A DNA stretch of 28,706 nt, from assembly GCA_945836785.1 (NCBI GenBank), contig CAMAMD010000001.1, positions 1 to 28,706 of the forward strand, written 5' to 3'. The DNA is from an uncultured Clostridium sp. GTDB taxonomy: Bacteria > Bacillota_A > Clostridia > Lachnospirales > Lachnospiraceae. The notes under the pieces are model-generated. The model ran no database searches. It worked only from the letters and a program-made list of their open reading frames with translations, and was not told the origin of the DNA. Positions 8,219 through 16,261 of this stretch are shown in pieces (within the stretch, counting starts at the first letter, position 1; the number at the start of each line of letters is the position of its first letter). A program made the position numbers and the translations under genes.

Positions 8219-9004
8219 TTATCCGACATTTCCAATATTGTTTACGGCCTTATCCAATGTCTGATCTACGGTCTGAATCATCTTCTGATTGGTCTCATAT
8301 GCCCTTGTAATAGCTATCATATCCACCATTTCCGTCACCATATTTACATTGGACATCTCCAGATATCCCTGATTTACCGTGGCATCCGCGTCAATGATTA
8401 TCGCTCCGTCAACTGCTTCGTACATGTTCTCTCCATAACTTGACAGAAAATTATAATCTTCGAAATCAACCACCTGCAGGGTCGATACATATGTGTTTCC
8501 GCTGTAGATTTCTCCCATCTCGTTCACACTGATATCAACCAGATTTGCATTCGGTATCTGGATACGGTTCCCACCGTCCCCCAGCACATAATCTCCATCC
8601 TTTGTCACAAGATAACCGTCCCTGGTAACCGTGAAATCTCCATCACGTGTATATCTGATGTGTTCTGTTCCACTCTTGTCTGTTGTGCTGATGGTAAAAA
8701 AGCCTTTCCCTGAAAGTGCAAAATTGTACAAATCCTCTGTCTGCCTGAAATTGCCCTGCGTCATGTCATAGTATGTTTCACCAATCTTAACGCCAAGTGT
8801 CACGCCACCGATACCTCTGACCAGATCCACACCCTCGGTAGCATCATTGATCTTAACAGCAAGCTGCCGGTCAAATGACTGCGCTGTGACATCCACTTTC
8901 TTATACCCCGTGGTATCTGCATTGGCCATGTTGTTGGTGACAACATCCATTCGCTTTTCCTCATTGCGAAGGCCTGTCCAGGCTGTGTATAGTGCCCTTA
9001 CCAT
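8219..9004 (-). CDS. flgF: Flagellar rod/hook-basal body protein of the FlgF (FlhO) type
   Basis: A 261-residue FlgF/FlgG-family protein: N-terminal MVRALYTAWTGLRNEEKRMD and NNMANADTTGYKKVD, a central domain with FALSGKGFFTIST, and a C-terminal axial helix (TEMVDMIAITRAYETNQKMI). Compared with the next gene (flgG) the N-terminal motif is less canonical, which fits the proximal-rod FlgF/FlhO role. Its position directly after the mreB/mbl gene mirrors the mbl-flhO-flhP order of Bacillus. It starts 12 nt after the end of mreB, with AAGGGG as ribosome site. Exact FlgF versus FlgG naming in Clostridia is loose. Confidence 0.85.
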   Translation of the reverse strand: MVRALYTAWTGLRNEEKRMDVVTNNMANADTTGYKKVDVTAQSFDRQLAVKINDATEGVDLVRGIGGVTLGVKIGETYYDMTQGNFRQTEDLYNFALSGKGFFTISTTDKSGTEHIRYTRDGDFTVTRDGYLVTKDGDYVLGDGGNRIQIPNANLVDISVNEMGEIYSGNTYVSTLQVVDFEDYNFLSSYGENMYEAVDGAIIIDADATVNQGYLEMSNVNMVTEMVDMIAITRAYETNQKMIQTVDQTLDKAVNNIGNVG

Positions 9005-9016
9005 CTTTTCAACCCC

Positions 9017-10006
9017 TTACTTTTTTTCACTCAGAAATTCAATGTATTTTCCTGTTCCAATTGCAACCGCAGTGAGCGGCTCTTCAGCGGTCATAGTCGT
9101 TATACCTGTATTCTCCTCGATCAAATCCTCCAGGCCATGTAACAGAGAACCTCCACCGGTCAATACAATACCTCTGTCAGCAATATCAGCAGCAAGTTCA
9201 GGTGGTGTTTTTTCCAATACCGAATGTACAGCATCTACAATCTGTGCCGTTACCTCCCGCAATGCTTCCTCTGTCTCATCAGAAGATACTGTGACCGTCT
9301 TTGGCAATCCGGTCACCAGATTCCGTCCCCGAACATCCATCGTGATATTTTCCGGTCTTTTGTAACAGGTTCCGATATTAATCTTAATCTCCTCTGCCGT
9401 GCGTTCACCGATTAACAGATTATGTCTTTTTCGCATGAAACGAACGATTGCATCATCGAAATCGTCTCCTGCGGTTTTGATGGAAGCTGATACTACCACT
9501 CCATCCAATGAAATAACCGCAATGTCCGCCGTACCTCCGCCAATGTCCACAATCATATTGCCACAAGGTCTTGAAATATCAATACCGGCACCAATTGCTG
9601 CCGCAACCGGTTCCTCAATAATATAAACATCTCTTGCACCGGCCTGATAGGTCGCATCCTCCACAGCTCTTTTCTCCACTTCCGTTACACCGGAAGGAAC
9701 ACAGACGCTGATACGCGGTCTTCTTCCAAAAAAGCTTTTCCCTACTGCTTTCTGTATGAAATATTTCAGCATTTTCTCAGTGATTTTATAATCGGATATA
9801 ACGCCGTGTCGAAGCGGTCTTACCGCAACAATTGTGCCGGGCGTTCTTCCCAGCATAAGACGCGCCTCTTCTCCAATCGCCTTGATCTGATCTGTATCTC
9901 TGTCATAGGCAACGACAGACGGCTCTTTCAGCACCACGCCCTTACCCTTCACATATACTAAAATACTGGCCGTTCCCAAATCAATTCCTATATCTGAACT
10001 TGCCAT
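9017..10006 (-). CDS. mbl: MreB/Mbl actin-like rod-shape protein
   Basis: A 329-residue actin-fold ATPase: phosphate-1 motif DIGIDLGTASILVYVKGKG near residues 5-23, phosphate-2 motif IVDIGGGTADIAVIS near 150-165, and adenosine motif IVLTGGGSLLHGLEDLI near 285-300. MreB homologs polymerise under the membrane and organise lateral cell-wall synthesis. The length (about 330-345 in the family) is normal. AAGGAG precedes the ATG at 10006. Because flgF and flgG follow directly, as flhO-flhP follow mbl in Bacillus, the Mbl subtype is the best guess; mreB itself usually sits with mreC/mreD, which are absent here. Confidence 0.93.
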   Translation of the reverse strand: MASSDIGIDLGTASILVYVKGKGVVLKEPSVVAYDRDTDQIKAIGEEARLMLGRTPGTIVAVRPLRHGVISDYKITEKMLKYFIQKAVGKSFFGRRPRISVCVPSGVTEVEKRAVEDATYQAGARDVYIIEEPVAAAIGAGIDISRPCGNMIVDIGGGTADIAVISLDGVVVSASIKTAGDDFDDAIVRFMRKRHNLLIGERTAEEIKINIGTCYKRPENITMDVRGRNLVTGLPKTVTVSSDETEEALREVTAQIVDAVHSVLEKTPPELAADIADRGIVLTGGGSLLHGLEDLIEENTGITTMTAEEPLTAVAIGTGKYIEFLSEKK

Positions 10007-10044
10007 GATGACTCCTTTCCGCTATCTAATATATCGTCAGTTTT

Positions 10045-11832
10045 TTAATTATCTTTAGCTTTTCTGAGAATAATCAAAGATGCATGTTCACCTTTTAACC
10101 ACTCTATCTGAATCTCTGTAATATCCATGATATCATCCAGTCTTTGAATATAGCGCCTCCAATTTACCACCCTGTCCTTTGTGATAAACGGTTTTCTCAT
10201 TCCGGTAATATTGTCAAATCTGTCGTGCAGGTCCGTAATCAGCTCCCGGCTGTCCCTGCCTGTAAAATCATATCCCAACATCTCATTCATGGCAGCATTG
10301 GAAAATAATACCTGCCCGGATTGCGTATCTCTGATAAATATACCCTCTTTAAAGCTATTGTATGTCTCAATCAGATGTTTATTCACATTTCTGATGTTGT
10401 CATCACCCTCTGCGTTTTCAAGCATATTCTGGATAACAAGACTTATACTTTGCGTAAACCTCAGCTCCTCCTTTGTCCATACACGCTGAGATTTACACTC
10501 TGCAAAGAACAGAATTCCGTAAAACTTTTCATTCAGGTAAAGCGGATAAGCAATGACCGCTTTAAAATTATAACGCATAAGATTTAACTTGGAGGTCTCT
10601 GTCATATTCGTGTTATCCACGATATATCTGCCTTCTCCCGCTTTGATTCCGTCCTCCACGATATACATTCTTTTCGGGAGTGTTTCCACCAGCTCCTCAT
10701 CCGGTGCAATACCGGACACATCCCAGTAATTCCGCATATCATAAGAATTTATTTCTTCCGGTTCAAAAGTATATAAAATGATCTTATCTATATCCAGATG
10801 CAAACCTACATCACGGATTGTTTCATCAATCACCTCGTCCGCAGACTCTATCAGCTTACTGTTAATCTTGTTCAACGCTTCATTTACAATACTTTGCCTT
10901 GCAAGCTCCTCGCGAAGCTTCATGCCGGCTCCTCTGGATTTTGCGGTTTCAACCTCAGCAATCTTTCCCTTATACAGATATTCGGATACAATCTCAGCAA
11001 TCGTCCACTGGTCCTCATACACCTGCTCTAATTTCTCTGTTTCTTCCTCTGTATAAGACCCCAGTATCCAAAATCCCCGCACCTCATCGCCAATGTAAAT
11101 CGGTGCTGCCGATATCTTTCCGATTCCTCCCTCTTCTCTATCTAAAATAGCAGGTACATTCCGCTCTGTCACAACCTGTTTAATATATTTGTAGTATTCC
11201 TTATATGCCGGTTTCTCAAACAAATCATAAAAATTTCCAAGATTTGTAGCCGGACCGGTAGGGGCAAATACAATTTTCCCTTCCAGATTAACATAAACGG
11301 AATACAAATCCGATAACTTTGCAAAAATCTCCATCACTGTTTTTATGCTGCTGGATTCGATAATAGAATCATCATCTGTGGTCTCCGAATCAACCCGCTT
11401 TCTGTCTCTTGTGCTCCGTACGGTTTTTTTCTCTTCCTGAAAAACCTCACTTTCACCGCTCTGTTTCTTCGTAAGGTAGGATTCGACTGTGATAGTGTCA
11501 CCTTTAATATCAGACAGACATATCTGATTGGAAACAAAATACACCTGCCCGTCATCTCCAACCATGCGATATTCATGAACATAGTCTTTCACGCCGTCAC
11601 CCACGGCATTGACCAGCGTCTTCATAACACGATCACGGTCCGCAGGAAATATATAATCCTCCGTCAACTTCAGTCCTTTATTCAGAAGTTCTACATTCAT
11701 CCCCAGCATAGATGCATTCGGAGAAATATAATCTAAACGACCTTTTCGCTCTGTCAGATGGCAGGTCTTAACCATAACAACGCAGCCCGTCTTTTCTACT
11801 GCCTTTCTCAAATATTTGTTTTCTACTACCAT
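10045..11832 (-). CDS. PAS-GAF-PAS sensor protein with no recognisable output domain
   Basis: A 595-residue soluble protein. Residues 10-120 look like a PAS fold (LDYISPNASMLG, with a closing EYRMVGDDGQVYFVSNQ). Residues 165-290 form a second sensory-type domain (DLYSVYVNLEGKIVF). Residues 290-320 are a helical linker, 320-470 a GAF domain (FKAVIAYPLYLNEKFYGILF), and 480-590 a terminal PAS (GIFIRDTQSGQVLFSNAAMN). There is no histidine kinase, GGDEF, EAL, HD-GYP, HTH or methyl-accepting segment, and no transmembrane helix. It may be a degenerate signalling enzyme or act by protein contact. It ends 38 nt before mreB on the same strand, so co-transcription is likely. GGAGAATAT precedes the ATG. 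Specific function unknown. Confidence 0.75.
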   Translation of the reverse strand: MVVENKYLRKAVEKTGCVVMVKTCHLTERKGRLDYISPNASMLGMNVELLNKGLKLTEDYIFPADRDRVMKTLVNAVGDGVKDYVHEYRMVGDDGQVYFVSNQICLSDIKGDTITVESYLTKKQSGESEVFQEEKKTVRSTRDRKRVDSETTDDDSIIESSSIKTVMEIFAKLSDLYSVYVNLEGKIVFAPTGPATNLGNFYDLFEKPAYKEYYKYIKQVVTERNVPAILDREEGGIGKISAAPIYIGDEVRGFWILGSYTEEETEKLEQVYEDQWTIAEIVSEYLYKGKIAEVETAKSRGAGMKLREELARQSIVNEALNKINSKLIESADEVIDETIRDVGLHLDIDKIILYTFEPEEINSYDMRNYWDVSGIAPDEELVETLPKRMYIVEDGIKAGEGRYIVDNTNMTETSKLNLMRYNFKAVIAYPLYLNEKFYGILFFAECKSQRVWTKEELRFTQSISLVIQNMLENAEGDDNIRNVNKHLIETYNSFKEGIFIRDTQSGQVLFSNAAMNEMLGYDFTGRDSRELITDLHDRFDNITGMRKPFITKDRVVNWRRYIQRLDDIMDITEIQIEWLKGEHASLIILRKAKDN

Positions 11833-11887
11833 ATATTCTCCTTATGTATAAACAACTCTGTTACTTCGTCCCCCTGTGAAGTAAAAT

Positions 11888-11915
11888 GACTGTTACATGT
11901 CACCATGCAACAGCC
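11888..11915 (-). terminator. Probable terminator after the coiled-coil protein gene
   Basis: On the minus strand an imperfect 12-bp stem (11915-11904 with 11899-11888, 4-nt loop) is followed by ATTTTA. It begins 24 nt after the stop of the coiled-coil gene. A second 7-bp hairpin (11884-11878 with 11867-11861) follows. The short T tract makes strength uncertain. Confidence 0.5.
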
Positions 11916-11939
11916 ATGCTCCACTCTCCTGCTAAAATC

Positions 11940-12824
11940 CTAATTTGCCAAATCAGGAAACGCCTGATCTGCGACTGATTTTGTCTCTTCACAAGCCTTA
12001 ACAACATTATCAACCGAAAGCATAAGCTGTGAAAGAAAATCGCTGACACTCTCACACTCTCTCTTTACATTCATACGAATATTATAAGCTTCAGCTCTTG
12101 CCTGACTGCGCGCTTCCTCGCATTCCTCCAACGTTGTCCTTTTAAGCTCTTCACACTCTGCCGTTGTCGTCTCGCTGAGTGTCATGCAATCATGCTCTGT
12201 TTTCTGTCTGAGACTCTCTGTCTCTTCTCTTGTTTTTCTTCTCATCTCTTCACAGTTTGCATATGTGGTTTCCTTCATCTCCTGGCAGGAACTCTTCGTC
12301 TCTGCATCCAGCTTATTACACATCTCTGTTGTCTCTGTCATCATACGCTCGCACTCATCTGTCGTTTCCGTCATCATGCGTTCGCATTCCGCTGTCGTGT
12401 CACTTGAAAGCTTTTCACACTCTGCCTCTGTCTGTGCCTTTTGTTCTTCACATTCCTGTCTTGTCTGTCTCAACAGGCTGTCTGCACTTTCTCTTGCCTC
12501 CAGCAATGTTCTGGAAATGGATTCATATCTGCTGGCTGACTCCTCGTCCCGCATTCTGTATGTTTCCATTTTTTCTTTGAGCTGGCTGATCTCTACCTGT
12601 AACTCGTCATTTACTTTTTTCAGATTATCGATTGTGCTTGTTGACTCATTCAGATTTACCTCTCTCATCGTGTGGAGGTTTTTCACAGTCTCACTGAGTT
12701 TCACTACATTTGCCTTAAGGTCTGCAACCTCCTTCTCATGGCTTGCCTGTAGTTCTTCTATATAAGTCTCAACTGCTTTCTTGTCATATCCGCCGAATGA
12801 TGTTGTCTTTAACTGTACATCCAT
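11940..12824 (-). CDS. DivIVA-like coiled-coil protein with an 11-residue cysteine repeat
   Basis: A 294-residue soluble protein. The first 25 residues (LKTTSFGGYDKKAVETYIEE) resemble the N terminus of DivIVA/GpsB proteins, and residues 25-110 are a heptad coiled coil. From 125 to 257 the protein is built on a strict 11-residue period with cysteine at 125, 136, 147, 158, 169, 180, 191, 213, 224, 235 and 257; positions 202 (Thr) and 246 (Ala) keep the spacing but not the cysteine. Typical units are CERMMTETTDE and CEELKRTTLEE. There is no signal peptide or transmembrane segment, so the cysteines are cytoplasmic. Hendecad repeats form right-handed or straight coiled coils. A structural or polar scaffold role is an inference from the DivIVA-like start. 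It is transcribed divergently from the lipoprotein pseudogene at 13090. Confidence 0.75.
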   Translation of the reverse strand: MDVQLKTTSFGGYDKKAVETYIEELQASHEKEVADLKANVVKLSETVKNLHTMREVNLNESTSTIDNLKKVNDELQVEISQLKEKMETYRMRDEESASRYESISRTLLEARESADSLLRQTRQECEEQKAQTEAECEKLSSDTTAECERMMTETTDECERMMTETTEMCNKLDAETKSSCQEMKETTYANCEEMRRKTREETESLRQKTEHDCMTLSETTTAECEELKRTTLEECEEARSQARAEAYNIRMNVKRECESVSDFLSQLMLSVDNVVKACEETKSVADQAFPDLAN

Positions 12825-12860
12825 CTCATGTATACCCCTTTCATACTTTTGTCATACAAA

Positions 12861-12881
12861 ATGATAAACCAGATTTATCAT
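12861..12881. promoter_or_regulatory. Inverted repeat (operator-like) upstream of the coiled-coil gene
   Basis: ATGATAAA and TTTATCAT form a perfect 8-bp inverted repeat with a 5-nt spacer, 37 nt upstream of the coiled-coil start. It lies in a very AT-rich 265-nt divergent intergenic region (12825-13089). It may be a repressor site or part of a promoter; no partner can be named. Confidence 0.35.
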
Positions 12882-13089
12882 AACATAAAACCCGACATAA
12901 TGCACTTCTTTTTTACACACATTCACGAATTTTTCATCAACAATTCCTCATTTTTCTATCGCATTTCTTTATTTTGTGTGTTATATTTCTATAATATAAA
13001 GTTTGCTTTATATAAAATATTTTTTATATATAGTGAACTATATATAAATTGCTTTTATATACAAAATTTTTATTGAAAGGATTTTTATT

Positions 13090-13794
13090 ATGAAATCAGC
13101 TATGAAAAAACTACCTTCACTCATACTATGCTGCACGCTTGTCTTTTCACTGCCCGCCTGAACACATCAAAAAATTGCCCGCTATCAGGATTATATTAAG
13201 AGCCTGATTGCAATCAATTATATGGGAGCAACCGAAGACTATATTAAAGCAACCGGCGCCAACCAGGAGGATGCAGATGCACTCTATGAATCCAACGCCG
13301 AACACCTTGCCGACAATATTCTTACTTACTACAGCATTACGATTACAGATGCGCCGGACATGCGCCAGGGCTACGTTGACCTTGCCAAAAATATTTACAG
13401 CAAGGTAAATTATAAGGTATCAGAGGCCAGGAAAGACGGCAGTGCATATCTTGTAGATGTCACAATCTATCCGATCAACCTCTTTTCCCAGTCCGCCGAT
13501 GCCATCACAACCTATGTGGACGGCTTTAACACCGCAGTCAAAAACGGAGACTATAATGAATACACACTGGAACAGTACGAAACAGAATTCTCTACCGGCA
13601 TCCTCACAATTTTAAATGATGCCTGCATCAATATGACGTATGCCGACCCTGTTGTTGTAACAGTCGAAATCATCGAAGACGGTGATATCTACTACATCAG
13701 TGACAGAGATTTTCTGGCTATAGATGCCGCCATGATATCCTCCGTTATCGAGACAGAACTCCCGGATGCAACCGGAACCGACGCAACGGAGTAA
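13090..13794 (+). pseudogene. Lipoprotein gene with an in-frame TGA at the lipobox cysteine
   Basis: An ATG at 13090 (AAAGGA site upstream) opens MKSAMKKLPSLILCCTLVFS then LPA, a lipoprotein signal peptide, and codon 24, where the lipobox cysteine is expected, is TGA (13159-13161). Reading continues in the same frame without any other stop to the TAA at 13794, giving 234 codons in all; the part after the stop includes NYMGATEDYIKATGANQEDA and ends in an acidic Thr-rich tail. The mature domain looks like the small extracellular lipoproteins common in Lachnospiraceae, but I do not recognise the family. An internal ATG at 13222 could give a 190-residue cytoplasmic product without signal. A weak promoter (TTGCTT 13003, AT-rich -10 near 13026) is possible. 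The otherwise intact frame suggests a recent mutation, a sequencing error or recoding. Repeat copy 2 follows 36 nt after the stop. Confidence 0.75.
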
Positions 13795-13830
13795 AAAAAT
13801 AATTATACACAAAGTATATAAGATTACGAA

Positions 13831-14071
13831 AAAAGGCTACTGCATCCGGCCGGTATGGGTTGGCTATATGTATCATGTATGAAAACCGTTTGTGAACGCC
13901 GGCACTTAGCGAGACAGAAAATGGACCAGAGCTACAATACTCAAAGTGTAAATTGCAGTTCTGGTCCATTTTATGTCGAGCTTAGTACCGCTGCGTGAGC
14001 AACGAGCGAGAGCGAGTTTTCTAACATGATACATATAGCCAACCCATACCGGCCGGATGCAGCAGCCTTTT
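13831..14071 (+). repeat. Structured repeat element, copy 2 (longest outer arms)
   Basis: The outer arms 13831-13878 and 14024-14071 are 48 nt each and complementary at 47 positions (A13839 faces C14063). Core strand A (13881-13912) contains AAAACCGTTTGTGAACGCCG; core strand B (13978-14021) contains GAGCTTAGTACCGCTGCG and GAGCAACGAGCGAGAGCGAG. The inner hairpin (about 13913-13977) is diverged from copy 1 in sequence but still paired, and it keeps the same loop type (ACTCAAAGTGTAA here, ACACAAAGAGTAA in copy 1). It fills the gap between the convergent lipoprotein pseudogene and the SPOCS gene. On the minus strand the distal arm is followed by TTTTTT, so it could also terminate transcription of the SPOCS gene. 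Confidence 0.92.
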
Positions 14072-14080
14072 ACATTACAC

Positions 14081-15631
14081 TTATGATTTGATGATAATCA
14101 GACGGTCACCCTCTTTGATGTAATCATTTTCGAGGTTATTGACCGACCGGATGGAATCCGTCGTCGCATAATACCGTCTTGCGATTGACCACAGGGTATC
14201 CCCTTTCTTCACAATATATCCAACAATTCCCGGCATCGCAGCCTTCTTTTCATAATCAATCGGTGACACTTTCATATCTGTAATGATATCTGTGCTGGTG
14301 CGTGCAAAGATAGAAATTCCCAGATTGACCTGTGCCTTGATTTCCACCTCCTCACTATTTAAAAGTGTAGCCGTGAGCTGGTCGAGACTCGGAACAATCC
14401 TGACAGAATCCTCTTTGGAAAGAGCAACCGTATCCACAGTATAGTCAAACGGAATATCCACCTCCATACAGTTCATCGGCTCATCATCAGCGGATATGTA
14501 TAAAATACAGGTCTTTACCACTCCCGATACGGACACATCATTTTCATGGGTACTGACATCATCCACCTCTACATTTCCATATATATGACATATTTGCAAA
14601 AGCTTTGCCTCGTCACTGGCGATACGTTTCCTGTGATTGATTTTTGCCTTGGCACAATTTCGCATCAAGAGATTTTCATAGGCAAAATTCTCGGTCTCAG
14701 GAGAAATTTCGGCCTGTGGTGAGTAAAGATCACTGAGCAGCTTCACATCATGATCTTCATACATTTTTATATTCATGTCTACGTTGTAATCTACCCCGAT
14801 CACTCTGTCTTCACCATCGGCATCCGGCCTGACAGACACATCCCCTTTGCCCAGCATACACTCCGCCTCGAGAATCATATCCTCGCCGGCACCCATACAC
14901 TCTATTTCCCTGGATATGGTTCTCACGGAAAACAGATACTGAATCGGCAAATGCTCCTCCTGCCCTTTATAAATGGCAAATATCTCCACTTCTCCCCGCA
15001 CAAATATTTTATCCGTCATCGCCTTTGTTTCCATATTGCGAAGCTCCACCGAAGTCCAGAGAATCTCCTTTATGTTCGGTTTGTTTTGGGGAATTTCAAT
15101 CTCCTCTTTCAATTTAAACATGTCATGCTTGGAAATCACCGTCTCCGTAATCAAAGCATTTTTATACTGACATTCTATACCCTGCCCATTTTCCAGGTCA
15201 GTTGCGGCATTTACTTTCACATCCCCGTACACACTGACATCATTTCCGATCAGTCCGCGCACCTCAAGCTTTCTGGAATTAATCATGCTGACTGTCAAAT
15301 CCTCCAGCATGCACTGACAGCCCGCCATATCAGCCCGTGTCATGCCATCCACATTTACATTATCTTCAAAAGGTATCTCTCCCTCGTACACCTCAATGTC
15401 CGGTCTGTCCCCTGCGGTCTTGTACATGGCAATAAAATAAACCGTCCCCACAACCTTAACTCTGCCATCTTCCGGACTCACATCCTCCACGACTATGTAT
15501 CCATTTTTTGCAATAATTCTGTCAATATCCTCCTTGCTGTCCGGTATGTTAAAATCATCATCTATCGTAAGCTGAGAATACTTTGACGCTCTCAATATGC
15601 TTGTATGTATATCTTTCCTGCTAAACTCCAT
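14081..15631 (-). CDS. SPOCS (DUF3794) repeat protein with C-terminal LysM domain
   Basis: A 516-residue protein. It contains repeated beta-rich SPOCS/DUF3794 units (about 35-120, 170-270 and 325-430; for example DKIFVRGEVEIFAIYKGQEE, and ENDVSVSGVVKTCILYIS) and ends in a LysM domain (about 470-515, GYIVKKGDTLWSIARRYY). SPOCS domains occur in spore coat/exosporium and cell-envelope proteins of Bacillota, and LysM binds peptidoglycan, so a spore- or wall-associated structural role is likely. There is no signal peptide, which fits assembly from the mother cell. The start at 15631 follows GGTGGAGGG. It is preceded by a lipoprotein gene 89 nt upstream. Confidence 0.88.
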   Translation of the reverse strand: MEFSRKDIHTSILRASKYSQLTIDDDFNIPDSKEDIDRIIAKNGYIVVEDVSPEDGRVKVVGTVYFIAMYKTAGDRPDIEVYEGEIPFEDNVNVDGMTRADMAGCQCMLEDLTVSMINSRKLEVRGLIGNDVSVYGDVKVNAATDLENGQGIECQYKNALITETVISKHDMFKLKEEIEIPQNKPNIKEILWTSVELRNMETKAMTDKIFVRGEVEIFAIYKGQEEHLPIQYLFSVRTISREIECMGAGEDMILEAECMLGKGDVSVRPDADGEDRVIGVDYNVDMNIKMYEDHDVKLLSDLYSPQAEISPETENFAYENLLMRNCAKAKINHRKRIASDEAKLLQICHIYGNVEVDDVSTHENDVSVSGVVKTCILYISADDEPMNCMEVDIPFDYTVDTVALSKEDSVRIVPSLDQLTATLLNSEEVEIKAQVNLGISIFARTSTDIITDMKVSPIDYEKKAAMPGIVGYIVKKGDTLWSIARRYYATTDSIRSVNNLENDYIKEGDRLIIIKS

Positions 15632-15720
15632 ATACCCTCCACCTATTCCTATATAATCTGAACACCTATGTTCTTAAATATATTCCGGTGTTTCCGATTT
15701 ATGACTGGAATTTATAAAAA

Positions 15721-16194
15721 TCAGTCAATATCAAATACCACAGGCAGTTCGTACTTTTCACATTTAAGCACGATATACGGATACATGGACGGTGCCCCTT
15801 CTGCCACCACGCCGGAGTTTCCTGTTGCATCTGTGCTGCTATGATCCCCGGTCTCCTCTCCTGCAAGCTGTTCTGCAGTCATAAGGCTCGTTTCCACATA
15901 AATGGCATTATCCGTCAGGTATAAATCCTCCACAACCACATTCAGATTTTTTCTGTCATGCTCTCCATACCCGATTGCAATATAAAGATAGTTATTGTTC
16001 ACATATGTAAGCTTAAACACCTTGGACTTTTTTTCTTCAATAATCTCCAGCAGTTCTTCCGGCATCCTTGTTTCATCACAAACTGTAAACTCAATATCTT
16101 TCCGTTTTGCCTCCTCCGTTTTTCCACACCCCGCCACAGAAAAAGGCAGCAAAATTAACACTGCTGCCAAAATCCATTTTACCATATGTTTCAT
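15721..16194 (-). CDS. Small lipoprotein, PrcB-like
   Basis: A 157-residue protein with a lipoprotein signal peptide (positive start, hydrophobic stretch WILAAVLILLPFSVAGC, lipobox VAGC with Cys23). The mature part contains YVNNNYLYIAIGYGE, VVVEDLYLTDNAIYVETSL and a final YPYIVLKCEKYELPVVF, an arrangement that resembles the PrcB C-terminal domain (protease-complex-associated proteins). The residues between about 113 and 140 are a Gly/Ser/Thr/Asp-rich linker. The ribosome site AGGTGA precedes the ATG. It lies between the GH3 glycosidase and the SPOCS gene on the same strand. The PrcB assignment is by pattern only. Confidence 0.65.
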   Translation of the reverse strand: MKHMVKWILAAVLILLPFSVAGCGKTEEAKRKDIEFTVCDETRMPEELLEIIEEKKSKVFKLTYVNNNYLYIAIGYGEHDRKNLNVVVEDLYLTDNAIYVETSLMTAEQLAGEETGDHSSTDATGNSGVVAEGAPSMYPYIVLKCEKYELPVVFDID

Positions 16195-16261
16195 ACTGTC
16201 ACCTGCATATACATTTTTATTCCCTTTATTATATGCCGGAAAGCTTTTATTTATATCCTGT

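Noticed and set aside
12184..12765. Plus-strand open frame (193 codons) opposite the coiled-coil gene
   Set aside because: Its Ser/Val/Phe-rich repeats are the antisense of the 11-residue repeat; the minus-strand frame has the start signal and sensible protein.
13159..13161. TGA read as selenocysteine in the lipobox
   Set aside because: No clear SECIS-type hairpin directly follows the TGA, and a selenocysteine lipobox is not known; mutation or error is simpler.
13831..14071. Repeat element as a retron, group II intron or IS end
   Set aside because: No reverse transcriptase or transposase is near any copy, no domain V-like hairpin is visible, and no fixed terminal inverted repeat is shared between copies.
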